Positions 9,700 through 24,400 of a stretch of DNA of 64,000 bases are shown one piece after another. How positions within the stretch are numbered: position 1 is the first letter of the stretch; every line of letters begins with the position of its first letter. The translations under genes and the position numbers were made by a program. Location: assembly GCF_030540775.2 (NCBI RefSeq), contig NZ_CP141266.1, positions 399,501 through 463,500 of the forward strand, read 5' to 3'. The DNA comes from Flavivirga abyssicola. Its GTDB lineage: Bacteria; Bacteroidota; Bacteroidia; Flavobacteriales; Flavobacteriaceae. The notes beneath the pieces are model-generated. The model was not told where the DNA came from. It made no database searches and saw only the letters and a list, made by a program, of their open reading frames with translations.

Positions 9700-11784
9700 C
9701 TATTCCAATATTAATGGTAACCAAACACTCATTTCTGATTCTCCTCGATTTGACCATGCAAAGTATGGTACAAACTGGGCTTTATGATTTTTCCATTTTA
9801 AATTAGAAAGTTCTCTATACATACCTTTTTGATCATTTTCACGAAGCTTTACGTTTCCTGAAATTGCTGTTACACCTCCTAATAGATCAGGTTTGTAAAT
9901 GGCTGTTAATTCTGATTTTATTGGTAAATATACATCCAGGATATCTGTGTTTTTTGGTAAATCTGGAGACTCTAAACAATAAACAACAGGTCCTCTTTTT
10001 ATAGTTGCTTGATTTCTTACTTCTTCAATTAAAGGATTTCCTTCTAATAATTTGATGTTCATTGGAAGGCTTAGTGATATTACATCACCTTTTTGCCATT
10101 TACGATTAATTACTGCAAAGTTTCCAGGTTTTGCATTTGTGTTAGCCGTTTTTCCATTGATCATTATTTTAGAACTGCCTGCCCAATCAGGAATCCTTAA
10201 AAGTATATCGAAAGGGTCTTTTTTACATTCATCCATAGTGATTTTGATATTACCATCCCAAGGGTAATTTGTTTCCTGTTTTAGTTTTATGGTAGACCCA
10301 TCTATTAATTTTGTTTCTAGTTTATTCCCACCATATAAGTTAACTGCCACACCATTTTCTGATAAACTATATGCCCAAGCTGAAGATTTAGCAATGGTTC
10401 TAACTAAATTTGGTGGACAACAAAAACATGGGATATAAGGAACTCTGTCCGGGTAATCTGTAATTCCCATTTTATGGCCAGTCGTTCTTCTTAAAGGATT
10501 CGTATAAAAATAAGAATTACCTTCTAAGCTTATACCTGATAAAGCGCTATTATATAGTACAAGTTCCATAATGTCAGCATGTTTAGACTCCCCCTTTACA
10601 CCTAACATTCTGTAATTAAACATCGCATTACACAAGTTGGCACAAGTTTCATTATAGGCATGTGCATTATGCATTTCATAATCGATAGTAAAAGCTTCAT
10701 GTACAAAATCGCGATTAGAAGAGCCACCATCGTGTTTCTGTCCACAAGCACCTGTGACGAACATTTTTTTATCTACAATATTTCTCCATATTTTGTCCAA
10801 AGCATCAATCAAAGCTTTTTCTCCGGTTTCAGCATATACATCGGCAGCACCTGCATAGTAATAAAGTGCTAAAACGGCATGTCCTACAGCTTCATCAGAT
10901 TTTCTTAAAGGTGTTCTTTCCTGTGTCATATCTCCAATATGATTGAATCTAACTGTTGGGTCTGGTTTTACTTTAGATTTCCCCCTCATGTTGATAAAAA
11001 TCTCCGCTAATTCTAAATAGCGCTTGTCTTTGGTCGTTCTGTATAATTCAACTAACCCCATGATTTGCACTTGATTAAAACCAAAACGTGCTAATTCTTT
11101 TGGTTGTGGTTGAAATGTAGCATATAGGTTGTCTGCATGCTTAATGGCAATATCTAAAAAGTTAGTCTTTCCTGTAACTCTATAGTAAATACACGCTGCA
11201 ATGTATAAATGTCCACTGTTATACATCTCATGGTATCTTCTTTCAGAAAAAGGCTCTCCTTTTGTTAGTTGAATTTGAGTCTGTAAGTATCCATTATCTT
11301 GTTGTGCTTTCCCAATTATTTCAATAAGACCATCTAGTTCATTAATGATTTTTTCATCTTTATTAATAGCATATATATACGTTGCAGCTTCCATCCATTT
11401 GTAAAAATCGCCATCATGCCAGTTCATGCCTTTATGCTTACCTTCTTTTAAACTAGCAGCAACCTTGAAGTTGTTTAAAGCGTGCCCTGTATCTCCCTTA
11501 AGAACTTCCCCCATATAAGGCACCATAACTTCTTCTGCTACTTTAAATTTGTCTGCCCAAAATCCATCAGTCCATTGACAATCACCAATATTTAGGCTTT
11601 TTAGCTTAACATGTGGACTATTTGCAGTATTAATAGCTCCTTTGCTATTGTCTAAATTGAGGTCTTTACTGGTTCTAGTATTTAGTGCAATATTTTTATC
11701 TTCTGTGTTCTTTTTATTTTGTTTACAAGAAACAATCAGGGCCATACTGAATAAGACAATTAATACGTGTTTTATTAGTTTCAT
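9700..11784 (-). CDS. GH127 glycosidase (putative alpha-1,3-(3,6-anhydro)-D-galactosidase)
   Basis: 694 residues with a lipoprotein signal (MALIVSC, Cys20). The DUF1680/GH127 (alpha/alpha)6 barrel is recognisable from WTDGFWADKF, GYLQTQIQ and FVTGACGQKHDGGSSNRDF. The GH127 metal and nucleophile set is intact: Glu379 and Cys381 in AYNETCANL, and Cys455 and Cys456 in CFCCPPN. These correspond to Glu338, Cys340, Cys417 (nucleophile) and Cys418 of the bifidobacterial beta-L-arabinofuranosidase HypBA1. In carrageenan loci GH127 members release 3,6-anhydro-D-galactose from neocarrageenan oligosaccharides, and that is the likely role here. The gene lies 22 bp after a sulfatase and 54 bp before another. 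The upstream leader is A-rich with CTAAA repeats, as before susC. Confidence 0.88.
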   Translation of the reverse strand: MKLIKHVLIVLFSMALIVSCKQNKKNTEDKNIALNTRTSKDLNLDNSKGAINTANSPHVKLKSLNIGDCQWTDGFWADKFKVAEEVMVPYMGEVLKGDTGHALNNFKVAASLKEGKHKGMNWHDGDFYKWMEAATYIYAINKDEKIINELDGLIEIIGKAQQDNGYLQTQIQLTKGEPFSERRYHEMYNSGHLYIAACIYYRVTGKTNFLDIAIKHADNLYATFQPQPKELARFGFNQVQIMGLVELYRTTKDKRYLELAEIFINMRGKSKVKPDPTVRFNHIGDMTQERTPLRKSDEAVGHAVLALYYYAGAADVYAETGEKALIDALDKIWRNIVDKKMFVTGACGQKHDGGSSNRDFVHEAFTIDYEMHNAHAYNETCANLCNAMFNYRMLGVKGESKHADIMELVLYNSALSGISLEGNSYFYTNPLRRTTGHKMGITDYPDRVPYIPCFCCPPNLVRTIAKSSAWAYSLSENGVAVNLYGGNKLETKLIDGSTIKLKQETNYPWDGNIKITMDECKKDPFDILLRIPDWAGSSKIMINGKTANTNAKPGNFAVINRKWQKGDVISLSLPMNIKLLEGNPLIEEVRNQATIKRGPVVYCLESPDLPKNTDILDVYLPIKSELTAIYKPDLLGGVTAISGNVKLRENDQKGMYRELSNLKWKNHKAQFVPYFAWSNRGESEMSVWLPLILE

Positions 11785-11806
11785 TTTTGTTTAGTTTAGT
11801 TCTATT

Positions 11807-13384
11807 TTAAATATTTAGCAACTGATTCATTTGTTGCTGTAAATTCTTTTTTATTTTGTTGTATTTTTTGTCTGAAGCTAAATTATTCCATTCATAAGGA
11901 TCCTTCTCGTTATCATAAAGTTCCTCCTTACCATTTACATAACGGATATATCTATGTGTCTCAGACCTCACTGAATAACTTTGTTCCTTAACTTCGTTAC
12001 TTTTAAAGTTTCCCCTAACGACAGTTAAAGCGACATCAGGCCCCTTCCATTTAGGGTTATCAGGATTTTCCAAGAATGGCTTTAGACTATAACCGCTTAA
12101 CGGTTTACCGTTATCGTTTTTTAAATTACTTGATTTGATATTAGAAAAATCAGCAATGGTTGGATACACATCAATTAAAGAAACAGGATGGTTGATACGC
12201 ACGCCTTGGCTTATTTTCAAATCTGGTGCCTTTACTATCAGAGGAACTCTTGTGCTTTCTTCCCATAAATTATTTTTATATAAAAATTCTTTCTGTCCGT
12301 GATTATACCCATGGTCGCTAGTTAAAATAACTATAGTGTTTTCATCGAAACGGCTCTCTTTTAGAGCTTTCAAAACCTTACCAACTTGATCGTCTACGAA
12401 ACTAATACAGGCTAAGTAAGCTTGTAAATATTTACGCAATCCTTCATCCAAGGTTGGATACGATGCTTTTAATTCTTCAAAATGTTGTGCCCATGGTGGC
12501 GTCCATTTAAATGTTGTACGATAATATGTATCCTCTGTATCATTTTCTTTAATAACTGGCACTTTTAATGTTTCTAACGGATACATATCAAAATACTTTT
12601 GAGGTGCTACTAAAGGAGTGTGAGGACGCACAAAACCTACAGCCATAAAGAATGGATTATTGGATGCTGTTTTTTCTAAAGCCTTAATTTTTTCGACTAC
12701 CCATTTTGCATGTTGTTCATCATTTAGTAAATCTCTATCGTTTTCATTTATATATTTAAAGGGTTTACGATTAGCTACATCAAACCAACCATTATATCCT
12801 GGAAACTTACTATTAGCAGGAACATCTGGAACATTGGCTAAGGAAGTAAACAGTCCATCGTTTTTATTGTTAGAATATTCCTTTGGCATTATGGGGTGTG
12901 GTACAACTTTTTTACCATTGAAAGCGTAAGGACCGAAGGTATTTGCTATTCCATATTCATGCCATTCAGATTTTACTCTATCGTGCATTAATTTACCTGT
13001 AGCATAGGTATCATATCCATTGTCTCCCATAAATTGAGCAAGGGATTTACTGTTTTTTAAAACTTCATTTTCTGTCCAATTTGTAAACCAAAAATTTTGT
13101 GAAACATGGGGATAAATTCCAGTTAAAAAACTTGCTCTCGAAGGGGCACATATTGGTGCATTCGTATGAGCATTCGTAAAAACAGTACCCTCCTTAGCTA
13201 GTGCGTCCATATACGGTGTTTTTACTTGTGGATGCCCACCTAAAAAACCTGTGTAATCATTTAAATCGTCTAATACAATAAGTAGAACATTGGGTTGATT
13301 TTTATTTTGAGAATTAATATAGTATGTATTACTTAATCCAAAAAACAGCAATAGAAGACTTAAATATTTTTGGCACATCAACAT
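11807..13384 (-). CDS. S1 sulfatase, iduronate-2-sulfatase-like
   Basis: 525 residues from the ATG at 13384. A TTG nine bases upstream also opens the frame, but the ATG gives a normal signal peptide (hydrophobic to about residue 24). A second ATG lies at 13378. The formylglycine motif CAPSRASFLTG has Cys79. LDDLNDYTGFLGGHP supplies the metal-binding Asp pair and ILTSDHGYNHG the second site. The LDDLND opening and WEESTRVPLIVKAP resemble the S1_7 and related iduronate-2-sulfatase group, but I cannot fix the subfamily. It is the first gene of the run that continues into GH127, and is divergent from the regulator gene, with which it shares the upstream region at 13385-13536. Confidence 0.9.
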   Translation of the reverse strand: MLMCQKYLSLLLLFFGLSNTYYINSQNKNQPNVLLIVLDDLNDYTGFLGGHPQVKTPYMDALAKEGTVFTNAHTNAPICAPSRASFLTGIYPHVSQNFWFTNWTENEVLKNSKSLAQFMGDNGYDTYATGKLMHDRVKSEWHEYGIANTFGPYAFNGKKVVPHPIMPKEYSNNKNDGLFTSLANVPDVPANSKFPGYNGWFDVANRKPFKYINENDRDLLNDEQHAKWVVEKIKALEKTASNNPFFMAVGFVRPHTPLVAPQKYFDMYPLETLKVPVIKENDTEDTYYRTTFKWTPPWAQHFEELKASYPTLDEGLRKYLQAYLACISFVDDQVGKVLKALKESRFDENTIVILTSDHGYNHGQKEFLYKNNLWEESTRVPLIVKAPDLKISQGVRINHPVSLIDVYPTIADFSNIKSSNLKNDNGKPLSGYSLKPFLENPDNPKWKGPDVALTVVRGNFKSNEVKEQSYSVRSETHRYIRYVNGKEELYDNEKDPYEWNNLASDKKYNKIKKNLQQQMNQLLNI

Positions 13385-13455
13385 AAAATCCAATTTGATT
13401 TTTCATAAAATTAAATTTTTCATGTATTCAAACCTAATAAAAGAGATTACATAAA

Positions 13456-13595
13456 CTTAACATTACAAAAATTTATATTTATATTAGCTTAACATAAAAT
13501 ATTATTAACAATTTTAATATCAATATTAAATAACTTATTATCAATTATTTAAATAAAAAAATAACTGTTTTTAAAATTATTTACCTACTTAACAT
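13456..13595. repeat. Three CTTAACAT octamers in the divergent promoter region
   Basis: CTTAACAT occurs at 13456-13463, 13488-13495 and 13588-13595, all in the same orientation. The first two are 32 bp apart, about three helical turns. The third falls inside the predicted signal-peptide coding region of the regulator. They lie between the divergent sulfatase and regulator genes, where an operator would be expected. In so AT-rich a stretch three copies could still be chance. Confidence 0.35.
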
Positions 13596-15147
13596 AGTAT
13601 GTTTTTCAAGTTTACATGCACAACAGTTTAAAACTCATTTCCACGAAGGTTTGATCGAGTCTAATGTAGCAAGTGATTCTATATTTTATGTATTGCAAAA
13701 AACTAAAAAACAGGCTAATTTTAAAAAAGACACCACACAATTAATAAAGAGTCTAATTTCTTTGAGTACATACGAACGCTACAGGTTAAATTATAATCAA
13801 GCATTTAACAATGCTGGTGAGGCGCTTATTGTAGCCGAAGTTAAGGATGATTCTCTATTAAAAGCAAAAGCATATGAAGAGTTAGGTGTGTTGACTTATT
13901 TGTATAAACAAAATGAAGAGTCTGGTGATTATTTTTTGAAAGCTCATAAGCTTTATAAAAGTTTGTATAAAAATGGGGAATTAAATATCTCTGACTTATA
14001 TCAATCCCATTATAACTTGGTTATGCATTATCAACGTATTGAGCATCAAAGTTATTTAAAAGCACATATTGACACTTGTTATAGTTTATCTAAACAATTT
14101 AAGGCTAATGCTGTTTATAATCTTTATCTTCAAGAAAAGAAAGCTAGTTTAGAAGAATGGAATAAAAATTACAATAAGGCTATAAAATTACTTGAAAGTA
14201 TTGCATTTCAGTTGGAAAATATTGAATCTAATGTGCAATTAAGAGTAGATGATAGGCGATTTTTACTCATTGTTTATGGTAGAATATCTAATATTTATTT
14301 GAAGCTAAATAAGCTTAATTTAGCTGAAATCTATTTTGAAAAGTTTGTAAAGGTTAATGGCGTTATAGGAGAAACTACCTTTTATAGGTCTTTTTTATAT
14401 TCTCGTTATGCAGAAGTTTTGTCTAAGTTAGGAAAGTATAATAAAGCTTATGAATATGAACAACAATCGAATTCTATTGGAAATGCTTATTTAAATCCTA
14501 GAAATGATAGAAATAAAGGGTTTTTAACCGTGAAAAATCCTTATAAAGAGCAACTCGTAAAAAAAAATGAGCAAATTAATATCAAAAACTTAGAGCTCGC
14601 AAAAAACCAAGAAGAGATCCTCAGGTTCAGGATACTTTTCTTTACAATATTGCTAATCCTAGTTATTGTTGTTTTTTTAGTAAGATCTAGAATTCGATCA
14701 TTGAAGTTTCAAAAAAAGCAAGAGATTTCTAATGAACTTTTAAGTATTAAGAATAAAGAGTTGACTTCAAATACACTTCAGTTAATAGAAAAAGAAGAGG
14801 TTATTAAACAGCTAAGTTCTTATATAAAAGAGTCAAATCCAGATAAGCGTTCTCTGTCTTTATTGAAATCCATAGAGCGTAGTTCTACAAGTTTATGGGA
14901 TGCTTTTAATACGCGTTTCAAGGAACAGAACATCGGATTTTATGCCAGACTTCAGAAAAAAGTGCCTAATCTATCATCTTCTGATTTAAAATTATGTGCT
15001 TTGATTAAATTGAATTTTTCAGGAAAAGAAATGGCTTACCTTTTAGGTATTTCTCTTGGTAGTGTTCATGTTGCCAGACATAGACTACGAAAGAAAATGA
15101 ACCTAAACAGAGAGGTCAACTTAACAAATTTTATAAACTCAATTTAA
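13537..15147 (+). CDS. TPR-containing membrane-bound transcriptional regulator with C-terminal HTH; start codon unclear
   Basis: Read from TTG at 13651 the protein is 498 residues, but the frame is open upstream to the stop at 13531 and encodes a clear Sec signal peptide (FKIIYLLNIVCFSSLHA, then QQF) that no ATG, GTG or TTG precedes. I give the ATT at 13537 as the outer limit; ATA at 13561 is another option. From the TTG numbering, residues about 10-290 are TPR-like helices, 329-347 a membrane segment (ILFFTILLILVIVVFLV), 348-420 a coiled coil, and 435-498 a LuxR/sigma-type HTH (LSSSDLKLCALIKLNFSGKE, then AYLLGISLGSVHVARHRLRK). A periplasmic TPR sensor linked to a cytoplasmic DNA-binding domain is common in Bacteroidota. 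It is the only regulator in the window and a candidate for controlling the PUL. Confidence 0.8.
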   Translation: MINYLNKKITVFKIIYLLNIVCFSSLHAQQFKTHFHEGLIESNVASDSIFYVLQKTKKQANFKKDTTQLIKSLISLSTYERYRLNYNQAFNNAGEALIVAEVKDDSLLKAKAYEELGVLTYLYKQNEESGDYFLKAHKLYKSLYKNGELNISDLYQSHYNLVMHYQRIEHQSYLKAHIDTCYSLSKQFKANAVYNLYLQEKKASLEEWNKNYNKAIKLLESIAFQLENIESNVQLRVDDRRFLLIVYGRISNIYLKLNKLNLAEIYFEKFVKVNGVIGETTFYRSFLYSRYAEVLSKLGKYNKAYEYEQQSNSIGNAYLNPRNDRNKGFLTVKNPYKEQLVKKNEQINIKNLELAKNQEEILRFRILFFTILLILVIVVFLVRSRIRSLKFQKKQEISNELLSIKNKELTSNTLQLIEKEEVIKQLSSYIKESNPDKRSLSLLKSIERSSTSLWDAFNTRFKEQNIGFYARLQKKVPNLSSSDLKLCALIKLNFSGKEMAYLLGISLGSVHVARHRLRKKMNLNREVNLTNFINSI

Positions 15148-15207
15148 TTAATACAATTACAATTAGAAAGTAAATACTTTTTAGATAAGCTTATATTTAA
15201 TCTGTAT

Positions 15208-21311
<6,104 letters not shown>

Positions 21312-21537
21312 TCAATATTTATTATGTAAATTAATTGTCTCATTAAAATTTAAGACCTAAATGACTTAAGACTATTATATCAAATCAGCAAGATATTGAA
21401 TTTTAAAAAGGGTACAAAGACAGTTTTTTTCTTTTTTAGATTACACCTATACTTTTAACACATTTTCAGTTATAGTTCACCGTCTATATATGATTTTTTG
21501 TACCTAAAATTTCGTAGTATTTATTTCTAATGATATT

Positions 21538-22692
21538 TTATATAACCTCTCTTAAAACTTTCTTGTTAATTGAATATTCACTTAAAACATCTTCATCTAC
21601 ATCGATCCCTAATCCTGGTCTATTAGGAACTTCTATCATACCATTGTTCATCTTAATTTTTGGAAAAGTGAGACGCTCACGCAGTCCATTTTCTGTTTGA
21701 TCAAACTCCATTAAAAAATCTGGTTGGTACATTCTTCCCGGTACAGACTCTAAATTTGAAATAAAATGCAATGCGACATGAAGCCCGATAGAAGTACCCC
21801 ACGTGTGCGGAATTAAATCTACTCCATTTGTTGTTGCCAATGCTGATATTCTTTTGGCCTCAGTTAAGCCTCCGCATGCACAAATATCGGGTTGTAAAAT
21901 ATCTACCGATTTATTTTTTATCAACTGTTGAAATCCAAATCTTAAGTATTCGCATTCTCCTCCTGCAATTGGAATACTGGTTTTTTGTCTTAATTCATTA
22001 TACTGTCCATAAAATTCTGGAGAAATTGGTTCTTCAAACCACTTAATATCATATTTTTCGATTTTCCTTGAAAGTTCAATTGCTTCTCGCAATGTATATG
22101 CGTGATTAGAATCTATCATTAACTCAATATTATCTCCAATGGTTTCACGTATTAATTTTACATTAGCCACATCTTCTTTTATTCCCAGGCCAACTTTCAT
22201 CTTCATTGCCTTAAAACCCTGCGATACATATAGCTTAGCTTCTTCAACAAAACCTTTAGAAAAATCATTGTGATCTGTAAAATACAAACCTGTAGCATAA
22301 GGCTTAATTTTATTTCTATGTGCCCCACCCAATAGTGTAGAAATTGGAAGTCCTAAAAGCTTACCTTTTAAGTCCCAAATAGCAATATCTAATGCGCTTA
22401 TTGACGCCATTAAAGTACCTCTTCTAGCAAAGTCAAGAGTTTTACGATACATTTTATTCCAAATAACTTCATTCTCAAGAGGGTTTAGACCTATTACCAT
22501 CGGTTTTAATAAATCAATACCAGCTTCTACTAATTTTGCTGGTCCATATCCTTCCCCCCAACCATAGGTACCATCTTCTGCTGTTACTTTAACAACACAA
22601 ATACATCTTTCAGAATACTCCCATTGTGAAAAGAAAAAACTTTGTTGTAACTCATCTTTTAAGACAAAGGTTTCTATTGCTTTTATCTTCAT
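21538..22692 (-). CDS. Enolase-superfamily DauB-like cycloisomerase, copy 2
   Basis: 384 residues, strongly similar over its whole length to the enzyme at 1774-2949, with only the C-terminal tail clearly different. The KMK lysines, the metal ligands in SNHAYT, FEEP and GGECEY, and His in IPHTWGT are all kept at the same numbering. It follows an S1_19-like sulfatase with a 9-bp gap, so the two are co-transcribed. Two nearly identical cycloisomerases in separate transcripts could reflect duplication for dosage, different induction, or a shift to another sugar acid such as D-galactonate from lambda-carrageenan. None of these can be decided from the sequence. Confidence 0.85.
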   Translation of the reverse strand: MKIKAIETFVLKDELQQSFFFSQWEYSERCICVVKVTAEDGTYGWGEGYGPAKLVEAGIDLLKPMVIGLNPLENEVIWNKMYRKTLDFARRGTLMASISALDIAIWDLKGKLLGLPISTLLGGAHRNKIKPYATGLYFTDHNDFSKGFVEEAKLYVSQGFKAMKMKVGLGIKEDVANVKLIRETIGDNIELMIDSNHAYTLREAIELSRKIEKYDIKWFEEPISPEFYGQYNELRQKTSIPIAGGECEYLRFGFQQLIKNKSVDILQPDICACGGLTEAKRISALATTNGVDLIPHTWGTSIGLHVALHFISNLESVPGRMYQPDFLMEFDQTENGLRERLTFPKIKMNNGMIEVPNRPGLGIDVDEDVLSEYSINKKVLREVI

Positions 22693-22701
22693 AATTCAAT
22701 T

Positions 22702-24270
22702 TTATCTAAATACTACTTCTTTTACACCTGTTTTATAATCTTTTCCTCTTAATTCTTCAAAGATTTTAATCATTTCAGTAAGCTTTTCTGGGTTAGATTT
22801 AGCAAGATTGTTTTGTTGCCCTAAATCTTCCTTTAAATTGTATAGTTGGAATTCAGGCATATTTCCAACTTCAATACCCACTTTCTCTCTAAAATTCCTT
22901 CCCTTATATGGTGGAATCATCAACCAATTTCCATGACGTAATGCAGTCTTACCAGTTGCTTCAATAATCAAACTCTTTCTACCTTTGTTTGATTTACCCA
23001 TAAAGGCATCCAATACATTTATACTATCTGTCATTTTCTCTTCCGTTCCTACTAAATTCCCTAAAGAGGCCAAGAGATCCATTTGACAGACTATAGCATC
23101 TGAAATTAATGGCTGAATCTTCCCCTTCCAATAAACAATAAAAGGAACACGTGTACCGGCTTCAAATATGCTATATTTTCCACCCCTTAGTGGTCCAGCG
23201 GGTTTGTGTTTACCTAATTTTTCCACAGCATCATCATAATAGCCATCATTCAATACAGGACCATTATCACTTGAAAAAACAATTAAGGTATTTTCTAGCA
23301 GCCCTTCTTTTTCCAGTGTTTTCATAAATTCACCAATACACCAATCTGCCTCTAAAATCACATCTCCTCTTGGTCCCATGCCTGATTTACCAACAAATCT
23401 TGGATGTGGTGTACGAGGTACATGTGGTTGTTGCATGGCGTAATACAAAAAGAAAGGGTTGTCTTTGTGTGTTTTAACATATTCCTGGGCTTTATCCAGA
23501 AAATGGTCCGCCATATCCATATCACTCCATTTGGCAGACTGTCCTCCTTTCATATAACCAATGCGCCCAATACCATTAACAATACTATTATTATGTCCAT
23601 GATGCCACTTCATGGTAAGCATTTCTGGGTCCGATAAGGCTGTTGGCTCTCCTTCAAAATTATTGGCATAGTCTGCCTCAATAGGGTCATTTTTATCTAG
23701 ACCTACTACATTTCCGTTTTCGATATAAACTGTGGGGACACGATCCTGAGTAGCCGCAAGAATATAGGACTCATCGAAACCTACTTCATTTGGCCCTGGT
23801 GCTACATGTTCGTTCCAATTTACTACGCCTGTGCCTAAACCTAAGTGCCATTTACCAACAATAGCAGTATTATAACCCTCCTTTTTTAAAAGTTTAGGTA
23901 ATGTTTGTTGCTCAGTACTTATTAATAAGGGTGCTGTTCCAGGTAAAATTTTCGCTTTTTTATTCCGCCACGGATACATTCCTGTTAGCAAGGCATATCT
24001 ACTAGGAGTACATGTAGCTGAAGATGCATATCCGTTTGTAAATTTTACACCTTGATTAGCCAATGCATCTATATTAGGGGTTTGTAATTCTGTAGCCCCG
24101 TAAGAACTTAAGTCGCCATAGCCTAGATCGTCAAGATATATTACGACGATATTGGGCTTTTCAACCACTAGCTTTTCGCTTGAGGTTTTCTCTTTTTTGG
24201 AGGTCTCATTATTACAACTTACTCCAGCAAGAAATAATAGCACGAGTACTAAAGAATTTATTTTTTTCAT
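22702..24270 (-). CDS. S1 sulfatase, S1_19-like, copy A
   Basis: 522 residues from the ATG at 24270, chosen because it gives a clean lipoprotein signal (LFLAGVSCNN, Cys19); an ATG 30 bp upstream only adds a polar tail. The formylglycine motif CTPSRYALLTG has Cys87, and YLDDLGYGDLSSYG supplies the metal Asp pair. KPAGPLRGGKYSIFEAGTRVPFIVYW is the C-terminal part of the active site. The CTPSRY form and the AATQDRVPTVYIENG segment resemble S1_19 sulfatases, which remove galactose sulfates in carrageenan loci. Copy B at 45366-46913 is a clear paralogue. It is first in a two-gene unit with a cycloisomerase and lies just beyond the terminator of the susCDE operon. Confidence 0.88.
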   Translation of the reverse strand: MKKINSLVLVLLFLAGVSCNNETSKKEKTSSEKLVVEKPNIVVIYLDDLGYGDLSSYGATELQTPNIDALANQGVKFTNGYASSATCTPSRYALLTGMYPWRNKKAKILPGTAPLLISTEQQTLPKLLKKEGYNTAIVGKWHLGLGTGVVNWNEHVAPGPNEVGFDESYILAATQDRVPTVYIENGNVVGLDKNDPIEADYANNFEGEPTALSDPEMLTMKWHHGHNNSIVNGIGRIGYMKGGQSAKWSDMDMADHFLDKAQEYVKTHKDNPFFLYYAMQQPHVPRTPHPRFVGKSGMGPRGDVILEADWCIGEFMKTLEKEGLLENTLIVFSSDNGPVLNDGYYDDAVEKLGKHKPAGPLRGGKYSIFEAGTRVPFIVYWKGKIQPLISDAIVCQMDLLASLGNLVGTEEKMTDSINVLDAFMGKSNKGRKSLIIEATGKTALRHGNWLMIPPYKGRNFREKVGIEVGNMPEFQLYNLKEDLGQQNNLAKSNPEKLTEMIKIFEELRGKDYKTGVKEVVFR

Positions 24271-24348
24271 TCTATAACAATTGGGTTTTTGCTTTGACAC
24301 ATTTGCGCTATTTTCAAAAAGTATAACTAGTATTACTAATATAATAAC

Positions 24349-24385
24349 AAAAAAAGGTTGAACTATGTAAGTACAACCTTTTTTT
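24349..24385 (-). terminator. Rho-independent terminator after the susCDE operon
   Basis: An inverted repeat reads AAAAAAAGGTTG, a 13-base loop, then CAACCTTTTTTT. The GGTTG/CAACC stem is flanked by A and T runs, so in minus-strand RNA it gives a stem-loop followed by U residues. It lies 16 bp past the SusE-like stop, before the S1_19-like sulfatase. It could act on both strands. Confidence 0.8.
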
Positions 24386-24400
24386 ACGTGCTTTAATTTA

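Noticed and set aside
9700-11784. GH127 as an arabinofuranosidase for plant glycans
   Set aside because: Catalytic residues cannot distinguish, but all neighbours are sulfatases and carrageenan enzymes, so anhydrogalactosidase is favoured.
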